A stretch of 64,000 nucleotides of DNA from Oscheius onirici. Taxonomy: Eukaryota; Nematoda; Chromadorea; Rhabditida; Rhabditidae. The stretch lies in contig OW051469.1 in the NCBI GenBank assembly GCA_932521025.1, positions 5,530,398 through 5,594,397 on the forward strand, written 5' to 3'. This document shows positions 1 through 11,483 of this stretch, piece after piece. The translations under genes were made by a program, and so were the position numbers. Below the pieces are notes generated by a model that was given only the letters and a program-made list of their open reading frames with translations, was not told the DNA's origin and ran no database searches. The number at the start of each line of letters is the position of its first letter. Position 1 is the stretch's first letter.

Positions 1-1626
1 TAGTGTTTCAAAAACTACATTGTAATCTTCTTCTTGAACAATGACAGGATTCAGTTTGTAATTGCCGCGATTGTAGGTATTCAGTACTCCCAGAAGTGAC
101 ATGTCTTCTCTAAACATTTGTACCAAAAAGAATATCAGTCATTCACCTCGCTTTCCTCTGTTCTCTATCGTGAATGGTCTCTTTTGGTTGCTCTTTTTCG
201 TCAGCCAGAACATGGAAAAAGACTTCGGCTATGGCCTGCTTGATGAGTGGCAGACCGAGAGTATTCGTGGCTGGAGCCAGCTTACATTCAGACGTGCTTC
301 TAAATCTTTTCTCTCTCAAACACTTCGATAAAATTACCTCTTCCTCTCCTTCAAATTCATTCCCAGATTGGCCAGCCATAAATTCTCGTGGTCCTTTGAC
401 ATTACTGGATCTACACAAGCCACCAGACCCCCAGATCTGAACAACCTTTTTTGAACTTCTAGAAAAGTTTCTTACCCTTGTTTAATCTCCCAGTCTCCGG
501 ACTTTTCACGTTTCAGAGACACTGGAGGAGCGTTGGAAACATTGATCACTCGTTGCTGGAAATGTTTTAAAAATATAATTAAAGTAGCAACCTGAAAATG
601 AGTGTTGGCAAGTCCTCCACTGGAGAATCGACTCGTCTCGTCGTCATCACTTTCCGATCCATTATGTGACTTCTTCGGAGTACTTCTTCCGTTTTCATCC
701 TCGTCATTGCTGTTCAAACTGGCCAAAGAGCCGTGTCGAGAAAGCCGCTGTTGCAAGTGATGATACCGTTCTCCAAACCTTTTGGCATGAACTCCTAATA
801 GCGAATTTCGGATTCCGGGAACGGCAGCATACAGCTCTCTGAATTTTGAGGGTCTAGAACAACTAGAAGACCAACTTTAATCTGCTCCTTCCGGTGTTGA
901 TATCATAGAGAGTCAAGGAGAAGAGAAGAGCGTCTCTAAACTTGGTTCCACTGCCAAGATCAGAGTCAAAAATGTAGGGAACAGAGTACCTAGGGACATT
1001 AAAACTGGAATATAAACGGACTTACTTCCAAAAAGAGACAGTATTGTATCCGACAGAATTGATCAACTGTTCAAAGACACTGTATCCGTCATACGGATGA
1101 GTCAGACAGTATTCCAGAACAGAGAGAAGACCCTTAATGTCTTGTTCAAAATTCCACTCAAATCTAGAAGAACCTTGAAAGCAATCTCGGACAAATTGTT
1201 CCTCTTCCGCCAGACCGACGTCATCGTGTCCAGTGCCGAATGAATCATCTCGTCATGATCTTCTTCGTTCAATTCAGCCTCGAGCGATGTCATTGTTCGG
1301 CGAAGTTGCTAAAGCCTGCTTATAACTTCCTGTCATGTCTCTAACCTCGTTCAAGAAGGTCAAACTGATCGGTTTGCTAGAAGGAGCTCTGTGAAACGGA
1401 AAACTCGTCTCCAATCCTTGACAGTTTGCTTCGTCGTCATTGTCAACTAAACTGTTTCTTCTTTTCGTGATTAGTCCTTGACTATTTGTTATGATCTACA
1501 CGTGAAGACACTGAATACGACACGTGGACAGTCATCGTTTGGAACGCGTTCAAAGTTTGGCTGGTCAGCTGGAACAAACACAGGGTTCACGAGCACCCAA
1601 GGAGCTGGTTTTAACTCTTTGCTCAT
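1..1626 (-). CDS. Unidentified multi-exon protein, C-terminal part off the left edge
   Basis: The minus strand carries a chain of open segments joined by short GT-AG introns. From right to left they read MSKELKPAPWVLVNPVF, then PISLTFLNEQLRRTM, an acidic helix (TSLEAELNEEDHDEM), YSVPYIFDSDLGSGTKF, FRELYAAVPGIRNSLLG, RYHHLQQRLSRHGSLASL, a Ser/Asp-rich low-complexity stretch, LGLPLIKQAIAEVFFHV and SLLGVLNTYNRGNYKL, which runs into base 1. An in-frame stop lies two codons before the ATG at 1626, so this may be the true start, but an acceptor just inside it is possible. The join around 1490-1510 is weak: the phase-correct intron is either 20 nt or about 52 nt with a poor acceptor. The mix of helical and hydrophobic stretches suggests an armadillo/HEAT-like soluble protein. 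I do not recognise the family; UNC-80 was considered but cannot be supported. Confidence 0.5.
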
Positions 1627-2061
1627 GTGTTAAAACATTAAAATCCTATTTTTTTGCTGCGAAACCGAAACCGTTTTCTTTCTAAAACTTACAAGTGAAA
1701 TGGACATCCTTCATTGACATCTTACTCGAGTCAGTCCTTGTCAAATGTATTCCTCTTAAATTCTTTTGTGTAGTCGAATTAGAATAGCAGAATATTAGAA
1801 TAGGTCAATCGAAAAGCAACCTGAAAATCGAAAATCAGAGGAAACGACAAGAAGAACAAATGGTGTGAAAGTGTGTTTGGTCTGGGGCTGACTGCTGACT
1901 TGGGGACAGAGGCGGCAGAAAGCAAAGAACGCATCAGTACACAGCCAGTCTCAATTCGAAAGTCCTGAGTACTGATTCTGGGTAAATATTGATGGAGATG
2001 TCATATAATGATAACAATTTGTTGTTCTTAGGAACCAACTAACTGTTTGATCTTACTTTTA

Positions 2062-2464
2062 GGGAATAAGGGAAACCAGAAAAAGATACTCGTTTTGTGG
2101 GCCAGAAACGAGATGATGACCCGGAGAATGGCGACGGAACGAGTAAAAACTTTATGGCCGTGTTTTGGATGGACAGAGATTGGGAGAAAAGTGAACGAGA
2201 AATATGAGACAAGACGCTCTGTGTACGCTTATCAGACCACGAGGAGACGAGCGCCAAATTGCGGAAGAGATAGAAGCTGCCGAAGAAAACAACTAGCAGC
2301 AGAACTTTTCTACTTTCGACCAGATTGGTTTGAAGCAAACTCTTTTGCGAACAGAACCGTATCTCCTCCTGCCATTCGAGAGACTGTATCAGTTACTTGT
2401 CAGTCGTAGTTTCCTATCAATCGAGGTTCCGGAAGTCTGCCAAGAAATTCATTGGCTCCAGTAG
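2062..2464 (+). pseudogene. Broken coding remnant, family unknown
   Basis: After a good acceptor-like site (tacttttag, ending about 2061) the plus strand encodes a hydrophilic segment (ENGDGTSKNFMAVFWMD) that stops at about 2206. The next reading frame then opens with a very protein-like run (MRQDALCTLIRPRGDERQIA, EEIEAAEENN). It meets an in-frame TAG at 2294-2296 and continues in the same frame (STFDQIGLKQTLL, LLLPFERLYQLLVS) to a TAG at 2462. One frameshift plus one internal stop in otherwise natural peptide suggests a decayed gene or gene fragment. No intron that I can find repairs both breaks. The family is not recognised. Confidence 0.3.
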
Positions 2465-2600
2465 TCTTGTTCTACATACGCTTTCAGCTACTTTAATTGT
2501 TTTGTTAGAATTTCTTTTTCAAACAATTTAATTGAAAAGTTTTCTTCGAAAGATAGCAATTTTATTTTTTTAACTGACAATTAGTAAAATACAGAAAAGG

Positions 2601-4123
2601 TTAGAGTTCTGGAAGAGAAGGTAGCTGGCATTTGGTAGCTGTGATGACGTCTGTGATGTTGACTACTCGGCCTTGGTAGCGGACCTAGAAAGGAACTGTT
2701 GGCTTTGAAGTCGACTCTAGTACCTCCATGAAAACGCTGTCAGGACTACTGGCACAGTTCAGACGAGTTCCGATGGGTTCTCCTTGGACAATGTGCTTCC
2801 TTCCAAAACCGAGCTCGTTTCTCACCTTTGTGTTGTAGAGTCTAACCTCGAAACCTGAATGTCAAACTGTGAGAACGAGCAAAAAGACTAACCGATCCAG
2901 CTGTCCGTGCCTACGATGAAAATTCCGTCGTTTTCGCAGCCGTCGTACTGGTTCATGGCATCATAGTTCAAACGAGTTCTAGCACGTTGTAACTGAGGAA
3001 ATCTGAGTCCCTACCTTCCAATAGTTTCTCCATCGATAGGGGAGTAAATTATCGGAACCCGAGATCCCTCTCCTGGCTCATCGATCATCGCGCACTCCAG
3101 ATCCCATCCCCGAACTCCATTGTATCGTTTATCCGGTCGAAAGGCTTCTCCTAGTATCGAGTTCCTCATGTTTGATTCACAGATCTGACCAGTACACATG
3201 CCTAAAGTTGAAAATAAGTTTTTGAATAAGATTGACTTGAACAAGAAATTAGAGCTCACAATTCTGAAGATGATATGTCGGATCGATGGCCTTGCCCTCT
3301 CTGTAGAGTCTCATCTCAATGTGGGACTCGATGTCTCCTTGGAAGGAGGGAGCAAAGCAAGTTCTGTCCATAACTGTTCCAATTTCATCTCCAGCTTGGA
3401 CGAAGCCTCCGAACGAGTTGAGTTTGATTGAGCTGATGTGGACGGCGTATCCTCTCCACTGTCCAGTTCCCTCGATTCTGACACCCTGATCGGCACATTT
3501 TTTCTCCTTCGAGCCACCAAAAGGACGCCAAAAGAACATTTCTCCGTCGAAAGGAGCCCTAACCACTTGTCCCTTTCCACAAACGAGATCGATTCCGTCA
3601 ATTATCTCGCCATTGACTCTGTTATTTTTATCATTTACAATAAGTAAGAAGAATACCTGGCAGTATGATAGTTTCCACAGGATCCATCGGGAGAAGGACA
3701 TTCTCGCAACTTGTTCTCGGCATTGTCAGCGCAGATCTGCTTCATACATCCCAAACCAGAAGCTGAAAAGTTTATTTTGAAATGAGTTCGTATTCGTTCG
3801 TGTTCCTGGCTGCAACTTTGTCACAATAAGCTTCGAGCAGCTGTGCAGAATGCCAAGGAGGCTCACGAGGAACACAAGAACTGAACTTGCGAAAAAAATA
3901 CAACATACACATAATTTGAACACGAAAGTTTAGGCTTTTTGCTCGTAATTTTTCGATGACAGTCATTCTTGACCTAGCCTTTTACTTGTCGTTTATCAAT
4001 TTTTCATTCGTTCAAAATATTCAGCAGTGTTAGTGCAAACCATGCCTAGATTTTGCAAAAAAAAAACTAAGGAAAAAGCGTACCGTAATGAACAGCAAGT
4101 AGCAACAACCACGGCAGGAGCAT
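2601..4123 (-). CDS. lect-2: LECT-2-like secreted protein, two M23/LytM-fold domains
   Basis: Seven exons join in frame to 330 residues: 4123-4084, 3762-3657, 3618-3260, 3201-3015, 2978-2893, 2854-2724 and 2684-2601. Exon 1 encodes only a signal peptide (MLLPWLLLLAVHY), too short to appear as a long ORF. The mature part begins SGLGCMKQICADN. The first M23-like domain has GIDLVCGKGQVVRAPFDGEM and ESHIEMRLYREG, the usual LECT2 layout (GxDIxC, VxAPFxG, SHxHxE-like strand). The second has GWDLECAMIDEPG, VPIIYSPIDGETIG and FEVRLYNTK and is more diverged. In C. elegans LECT-2 is secreted and acts with DMA-1, SAX-7 and MNR-1 in sensory dendrite branching; that role here is by family only. Cysteine pattern and length fit the worm protein. 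Confidence 0.87.
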
Positions 4124-6437
4124 GTTGTGTGGCTCTGGAGAACGCGCCTGTCGCAATTGGGGTCACCTCCCGCAACTTATCAAAGAGGCCATGTATAACG
4201 AAGATAATGATAAAAATAGTCGTAATTTAGCATAGAAAGACTAACAGGAACAGTTGACAGTTTTATAGAGAACGAAATTCACGCGATTCAGGTGCTACCT
4301 TCAGAACAGTCGTCTCTTCATAAATTACAAAAGTTTCATGATGATCCTCTGGCTTTTACAACGACGGTGACAGGCTCCCTTGTATCTGATGTTATGAGTC
4401 CCGTTGATTCTCATTCATAGCAGTTTTCACGCTGGAAAGTTCCGTAATTCAACCAAACATCAGTTCGGAAACACGTTGGCAAAGTAGAGATTTGGAGCGA
4501 GCGCTACTTTTCGCTCAGCAAACAGGGTTCAGCACGGCCTCCATCACGTGAAGCCCGTCGCCATTCAGGGTAACTCGTCTCGCCTGTTGACCCTGATGTC
4601 ATTTTATCGTTTCGACGTCCCGTGCACCCGAATAAAAAGTTAAGTTGGTAGATGAAAAAGGGCTCTCTTCACGTGTACTAGGAATTTGCGCTAATTTACG
4701 ACTGGGAGAAGACCCGATAAGTCTTTCCCAAATTTAGTTCGAGCCGGATACTTTTTCGTTGAAACGATTCGCGACGTGCACTTTTGCACTTTTCAGCAAA
4801 CAAGAGTCGCCTCTTTGGAAGCAAAAGATGGTTAGAACAAACTAGGGAAAGGTTTTCACATAACTAGTGCGTAGAAGAACGTCATAGTGATCGCTTTTCA
4901 GATCAAATACCTATGTTTACCACATTCGCTGTAAAATTGAAAATCTCTGAACATATGACATTCACTTTTTCTTTTCATCTTCATACAAGAGAGACAAGCT
5001 CGTGACTGTCATAGCTGCCGTTGACGTGCTTTCTATTAGCTCCCGAGTGTAAATCAGATAACCCGACCCGTGTTATCGTGGGAACTGTCCAACGTAATCC
5101 TCCAACAAATAGTTAGTTTAATCGATTTCTCGGGAGCGAGAGAGAAACTTTTACACTCTCACCCCTCGTGCCTAGGCTATCTCTGATTGTGTGGCACCTG
5201 TTCTCCAGCTGTCTTCTTCCTTTTTCCTTTGGAAAAGAAATAAAAAGAACCAGGTTAATGAACTTTCAGCCCGAATGACATTGACTGGGGGATAGAGCGC
5301 GAACCTGTTCCCACACAGACTTCTTTGCAACCAATCGTTTTATCAGGGGAAGAAGTCTCCCAGGATCTTTGCTGCCATTTTTGGCCTTCCAGAAGCACTG
5401 ATTTTTTTATTGAATTTTTATCATTTTACGAATTCTTTCCATTTTCATCATTTTGTGAATTTCTTTTCAAACGAGCGTATCGTCTCGCGCTCATGAGCGA
5501 TGGGCGGAGGAGGTCAAAGTTGAAAAACCAATCTGGATTCAGTGTCTTCTTTTCATCGAACTTTTCCAACAGTTCTCCAAAGTTCATTGAACCGTCTCAC
5601 ATTTTTTCCGCGACCACAGCTAGAGTGTTTATTGGTCATAAATATCCTGTCCTTGAGCGAAAAATGCCTTCTCAGATCTGGTCACCGACGTCTTCTGTTT
5701 GGTTTGCACTCTCTTTTCCCGTCGGCATTACTCCCGTTCCCATCTTTACTACTAGCGGCTCTTCTTTCCAATAAGGGCAGAGATCTCTCAATCAATCAGA
5801 CCAATCAATTCTATCTCTCTCTCTCTGTCAGTCCCACCCCGATCTTTCGGGATCCGAGAGAGAAGGTCATCTTTTGGATAGAGTAGTCATCTGGAACCTT
5901 CTTTCCAAGTTTTCTGTACCGCGTAAGGCGGATTAGTTCTTTCGGTGTGTATCGATTCCGACTACCTGTCTTTCCTGTTCTGACCTACCATGTGAATGGA
6001 ATTTGATACTTCTTTTCACACTATACAAAGTAAACTAAAGTAAATCAGACGAGGATCACTTTTACAGTCAAATAAAACATTTGATCCCTACCAATGATCA
6101 CTGGGTCATTTTTTTGGCTCCCATAGCTCATTGACACAGCTGTTCTGGTAATTTCTGTGGTAGAAATCATCGCCTGCAGAAATTCCGCTTTTCCCAGTTG
6201 AAATGAGAAATGACATCACTCTTGTCAACTTGATGAGAGAGTATCAGTCCGAAACGGCTCCCGATACCGCCTCCAACAGTCTTCAACAATTGACTCATAT
6301 TTTTTTGCTTCTTATCAATCGATCAGCCCGCTTTTGTTCTCTGAAACCCATGCTCAGCGCGACCTCCCGTCTCCCGTCTGTTTGCTCTCCCAGCTCTCGT
6401 CTTTTTACCGATCCCTTGAACTGTTACTTTTAGCCGG
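4124..6437. other. Intergenic, shared 5' flank of lect-2 and the nuclear receptor
   Basis: About 2.3 kb between two divergently transcribed genes. It is AT-rich with scattered pyrimidine runs. The long open frame around 5325-5774 is Phe/Ser-rich, has no family resemblance and no convincing splice context, so I treat it as non-coding. An acceptor-like cttttag ends at 6433, five bases before the receptor ATG, and may be a cis- or trans-splice site. No RNA gene or repeat was recognised. Confidence 0.5.
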
Positions 6438-9400
6438 ATGATTCAGATGCCCATTTCGGAACAGTCAAATGCCGAAATCAACCAGCTTAGACGCAACTCA
6501 CTGCCGACTAGTCAGAGTAGGTTATATTTTCAATACTTTCCAAAACTTTCTAAAATATTTTTTAAGTCATCAGAGTAGTTTAAGCGAAGCTGAATTAGTT
6601 TAAAATCAATGTGACTTAGTTCAGAACGACACGAGCCCGGCTCCGACATTTGTAAGGTTTGCGGCGATGGAAACGCAAAGATGCATTACGGTACTCTTAT
6701 CCTAAATTAAACGGATTATTGTTCAGGTGTGGTAACATGTTTCGGTTGCAAGGGGTTTTTCAGAAGAACGTGGGTATTTTCCTTTTTACTTACCAACATA
6801 TATTTTAGACTGAAACGTCCCACGGAATACCAATGCCGTCATAACGGCACATGTATTGTGGACAGACACGAAAGAAATTCCTGTCGATACTGTCGTTTCA
6901 AGAAATGTATCGAGGTCGGAATGGACCCTAAAGGCTTGTTATTTTGAGTCTGTTGATAGATTTTTTATGCAGCTGTCCGACCTGATCGAGACGCCACTGG
7001 TCGGCATTACCAGGGGCGACAGAGACGCTCCAAGTTGAGTACAGACGAGGAGGGTGAAGTGGACGCTGAATGGCTGAGAAAGCTGCCAGTGGACATGCGT
7101 ACGACTCTGATGCAATTGATGAACATTGATTTAATGGTTAGTCGAGAGTTACCCCGAAAATCGCGTAGCCGTACCACTTCGGAAGACGAAAATTCTAGGG
7201 TTAGTTTGTTAGGCGCGCACCCGATCTCCTGATCTCGTCACTGGCACTCATGGTTCGAAAGAGTCTACATTTGTATTTTCCCTTAATTTGAGAGATTTAG
7301 GTCGGAAGTGGAGATGGATCTGTCGACGCAAAGACGCTGTATCCTCTACCCATTGACTCTATTCGTCGAGCTCTTGAAGATCCTTCTATCCTGGACGGAA
7401 AACGTAGTGAGGTGAGTTTTCTGTAACGATTGAGTTTGGCGGAAGTAGGGGAAAAGAAGATCTCTTTCCTTTTAAAAATAACTTTCAGATGCGCTACGAC
7501 GGCTACAGAGAAGTCGAAGAGTCGGAGCTGCCGGCAGTCGCACACCGTCGTCTGATAGCAGTTATCGACTGGGTCGACCACCTCTTCGACCTCATGGATA
7601 TTCAGTGTCTCGATGACAAGGTTCGGCTCTTTATAATGTTCCTACATGCAATTCTTCCAGCTGGCTCTTGTCAAGAACGCTTTCGCCCCATTGATGGTCT
7701 TCAGCTTCAGTGCAATCACAGCCAAAAACTGCAAACAGGACGATGTCATCTGTCTCTGTAACTTTGGATACGTGCCGAGACATTGCACTCACTGGAAGGA
7801 GCCTTAGTAGGTCTTTTCTTTGATCTCTCAAATTTTTTAACTTCAGTCACTTTGCCAATAGTCTGGCTGAGAAAGCTTTGGACGAAGTCGTTCGTCCTTT
7901 CAAGAAGATGCATCTGAAGGAAGAGGAGATAACTCTTATGAAGGCTATCATTATTCTCAATCCAAGTGAGTAACCATCAAGCGATTTGTTCAATACTTCT
8001 TCAGACATCAAAACCTTGACAATGGAAGCTTCTGAAGCAATCGCAGATCTTCGCGATCGGATACAAGAGACCTTGTACCATGTAGTTCGAGAGACTCATC
8101 CCAAAGAGGTCGCTTCTTCAAGATTTGGAAATCTTCTACTTCTTGTGCCAACCGTAATGGTTAGATTGTTGTTTCAGTTGAAGACTTTCAAATACTTTCA
8201 GCTTCTCGGTAGTCAAGTAGTCGAGAATCTTCAGTTCCTCGACAGTTTCGGAAAACTTAATGATCGACTCGTTCACGACTTGCTGAAAGAGGAGCCACTG
8301 GGATTGGATGCCATGCAGGTAATTTTTTATTGAATCCGGTAGAAAAGGCCAAGTTTTTAGGTCAATGAAAACTCTTACCAACGCCGAATGTCCGAGCCCA
8401 AAATGTCCCATTCGGCTTCGTCCAGTTCGATTGAGAGTCTGGGCAGCTATCCTTCCAGCAGTACTGGATCCTACAGTAGCCAAGAAAATGTACCCGCTCA
8501 GATGCCTTACAAGTACAATCTTTTATATTTCATAAAATCATACATTCAGTTTGTCATCCAACTCTCTTCCGGCCACTGTCAGTCAATTTGACATGAACCT
8601 CAATTCTGCCTCATCGATGCCAAATCTGGATCAGATGACAGATTGCGACCCGGACTACAATCTCACGTTGACTCCGGATATGTACAGTGGTTTGTATTCT
8701 CTCCAAACGAGAAGAATAAGCTTTTTGAGATATGAGACAAGCGATGACTGCTGCGCATCCAATGGAAGGACAAATGCCGCCTGCCCCACAGCAACAACAA
8801 CAGAACCCGTCGCCAACAAGTCCACCCGGAGATCGGCCGACTTTCTACATTGAAAGCACGAAACACAAGTTTGCTGTGACCACTTTTGAAAAGTTTGTTC
8901 GAGTGAAAGAGTAAGATCAGTAGGATATTCAGTAGCTACCCCAACTATCCTCAAATTCCACCACAACAGCAGGCACAGATGGCTCCCCCTCCCCAGCAAC
9001 AGTCTCAGCCGATGCAGATGAACGGAAACTATGTAGCTGGTTCCATGCAACAACAACAACAACAGGCTATGATGAATGGTCATGCGATGATGCAGAATGG
9101 AATGGCTCAGAGACCGATGCAAAACGGCCACCCTATGCAAAATGGCATGACGAACGGTATGCCAAACGGTATGCAAAATGGTATGCAAAACCAAATGCAA
9201 AACGGCATGATTCCAAATGGGATGCAAAACGGAATGTCAAACGGATTGCCCAATGGACAGCAGAGGATGCAGGGCTTCTGTACTCAGCCACAGGTAAGCC
9301 TTTCTCTCTTTCTCTCAACTAAAAATAAATATTTTCCAGTTGATCCAGAACCCTTCTCCCCAGCAGCAGCCCTTGTCCAAGGCCAATTCCCTGCCCCTTC

Positions 9401-9474
9401 AGTACTATCAGTACGAGCAGTCCCAGTACGGACAGCAGCCGATGGAATACGAAGAAAATCCTGTCTACTATTGA
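6438..9474 (+). CDS. Nuclear hormone receptor, HNF4-like nematode type
   Basis: Ligand-regulated transcription factor acting in the nucleus. The DNA-binding domain is split over exons 6625-6690, 6727-6769 and 6809-6933: CKVCGDGNAKMHYG, VVTCFGCKGFFRRT and SCRYCRFKKCIEVGMDPK, with all eight zinc cysteines. The hinge AVRPDRDATGRHYQGRQRR is typical of nematode HNF4-derived receptors. The ligand-binding domain follows over many exons (AVIDWVDHLFDLMD, KNAFAPLMVFSFSAITAK, FGKLNDRLVHDLLKEEPLG). The tail is long, Ser/Gln-rich and then built from NGMQ/NGMP repeats (about 9090-9270), ending YYQYEQSQYG...NPVYY. Start: ATG at 6438, directly after an acceptor. The intron 6934-6972 appears to be GC-AG, the only join that restores the hinge. 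Another junction near 8729 uses tttttgag as acceptor. Which worm nhr it matches is not decided. Confidence 0.87.
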
Positions 9475-10411
9475 ACGAGTCTTCTCTTTCTCTCCTCTCA
9501 TCTCAAAAAATCTCAACAAAAGTCTTTTACCCACTGTCCAAAAGTTTTCCAAAGACGAGTCCCTCACTGTGCGTGTTATTTGTCCCTTCCTAGACAGTCA
9601 GTTCATTCCGTAGAGTTCAAAGAATTTTAGTCAAAAACAGTTGATATTATGATGGATTCTATTGAATTAAACGCTTCTATTCACAGTAGTTCTTTTTGAC
9701 AGATGTATGTTGGCAAAGACATCTCGACATTCGTTATGAACAACCCCCATGATATTTTGCGAATAACTGTTTCCGATCACGAGAAGACTGTAATTTCCAC
9801 TTACGTCGAGATTCTCCTAAAGATTTCATCATTCCCCAGATGAACTCACTTCTCCGACTTGACACCTGGTCTCCGCTTTGTTGCTCGTTACAATCTTCTT
9901 ACAAGGATGGGAGAAGAGTTGTCGAGTGTCGATCGAATCGAGCTCTTTGTTCTGGAAGGTTTTTGAGAAAACCTTTGGAGTGGCTGGGACAGTGGCAATG
10001 TAATGGAAAGGAAATAATGAAAAGAAGACTTCACGAGAGAGAACAAAGTGAAAGGTGAAGACGAGAAATCTATAATTTTTGCCCTGGATTAAGCGCACTG
10101 GTGTCTGTGAAGCTCTGTTTATTTTTTTGCTTGTTCGCATTTGTGCGGGACCTCAAATTTTCGCGACAAGTCGGAAATTGTCAGGATTAGATTGTCACTT
10201 TTGTTCTTTCAAAAACCTAATGAGTCAAAAAGTTCCAATCCATTTCTTGTCAGGATGACGAACTGTGGTTTCTACTAGAAGAGAAGTTCAAAGAAACCGT
10301 AATCTTGCTTGTTTTAATGCAAAGAACAAAATTCAAGAAAACTTTCAAAATACTTAAGAGTTGGTAGACGGTATCTCATTGTTCTCTCCTCACATCCAAT
10401 TGATGTTTCAG
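9475..10411. other. Intergenic, 3' flank of the nuclear receptor
   Basis: Just under 1 kb. It must hold the receptor 3' UTR, but I see no strong AATAAA. Short open frames on both strands (about 9829-10140) have biased, unconvincing composition. A good acceptor (tgatgtttcag) ends at 10411. Confidence 0.4.
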
Positions 10412-10412
10412 A

Positions 10413-10655
10413 ATGATACAGTCACACAATCATGGACAGACGATACAAGGGCGCCAACAGACAATCTAGCAAGTGAGTTATCAAGAAGGTCAACAGACAG
10501 TGAAGAGAATCGAGGAGAATCCTGGTTCGATTGATGAACCGAAGAAGGTTGAGGAAGTGGCGACTGTCAGACCGAAGATCGAGCCCTTCGGATGCTCCCT
10601 GGAGTGGAAGCCCATGGGCAAGGTGAAGGCTTGCTGGAAGAAACTGGTATGGTGA
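10413..10655 (+). CDS. Doubtful small ORF with an in-frame TAG
   Basis: An ATG at 10413 lies two bases after a strong acceptor-like tgatgtttcag, the pattern of a spliced-leader site. The frame reads MIQSHNHGQTIQGRQQTI, hits TAG at 10467-10469, and then stays open for QVSYQEGQQTVKRIEENPGS, PKKVEEVATVRPKIE and a Trp/Lys-rich end (GKVKACWKKLVW) to TGA. The stop lies between two copies of caacagaca. A second frame of the same stretch (SWTDDTRAPTDNLASELS to GESWFD) is also open, so the true frame is uncertain. It may be an unrecognised small gene, a decayed one, or a terminal exon. Confidence 0.22.
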
Positions 10656-10997
10656 CGCCGTGATCATTTGGCCAAGCACCACTAACTGGTGTGATGAAAA
10701 ATATCTGATAAAATCATTTCGAGTTTTGCTGTTAACTTATGTATCTTATATATCTGCCGGTGCGACTCAATTGTTGCCTTGTAAGATCTAGCAGTGGCAT
10801 CTAACTAATTTGCGCACAAAGCTCCCTTCCTTATCCTCAATTAGAGCTTCACACAAACACACACAGACTTGGGAGCAATTTAAAATAGATGCAAACACTT
10901 TTCAAAAGATGCAAAGATCTTTAAATTTTGAAAGTTTTTTTGTAAAAGATCTCGAAATCTATTCCAAAATACTTGTCAAGACTTGTTAACGCTGGAG

Positions 10998-11005
10998 TAT
11001 ATAAA
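10998..11005 (+). promoter_or_regulatory. TATA box of the cysteine-rich gene
   Basis: TATATAAA lies about 30-35 bp before a purine-rich stretch that ends in a good donor (cttccaag|gtgggt at about 11073). This fits a non-coding first exon spliced over about 400 nt to the acceptor cttttcag that precedes the ATG at 11484. Confidence 0.5.
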
Positions 11006-11483
11006 GAGTCGCTAGCAGAAGAGAGCTCATTGACAGCATCGGCTCTTCAGGAGACGGACGACATCTTCCAAGGTGGGTCCGGATTCTTTAACTTCCGTTG
11101 TTCTGCTACCCGGACCATCTTCTCTTCCCCTGGTGGCGCGACTCGCTGACGAACACTACGCGCGCATGGCTCTCCTTCCCTTCCATTAGTCTTCGATGAT
11201 GTCCGATGACGCTACGTGACCTGGGACCAGAAACTGACGTTGTGCTACCCGAACCATTTGCGCTGTTGTGTCTCAAGCTGTCGAGTGCCCTTTTCTGTTT
11301 TTGCTATTTGTTGCCATCCCCTTATAGATATGCTACAGCTGCAGTAGAACTATCTGAGCCTGTTCCGTATAATGTTGTCTAGTAGAACCACTGCAACCAA
11401 AGTATACCTTGTCAAGACAAGCCACCCGTACCTATCTCAACAAACCCTACTTATCCACTTGCTTTTCAGGGAACTCTGCCACA

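Noticed and set aside
1..1626. Assignment to UNC-80
   Set aside because: I could not recall a matching sequence with certainty, and an ATG with a nearby upstream stop suggests a start here, which does not suit a very large protein.
5325..5774. 149-codon plus-strand ORF before the nuclear receptor
   Set aside because: Phe/Ser-biased composition, no domain, no splice context; most likely a chance frame in pyrimidine-rich DNA.
8655..9227. Long minus-strand ORF rich in His and Leu
   Set aside because: It is the reverse reading of the Gln/Met/Asn repeats of the nuclear receptor tail; the plus strand has the DNA-binding and ligand-binding domains.
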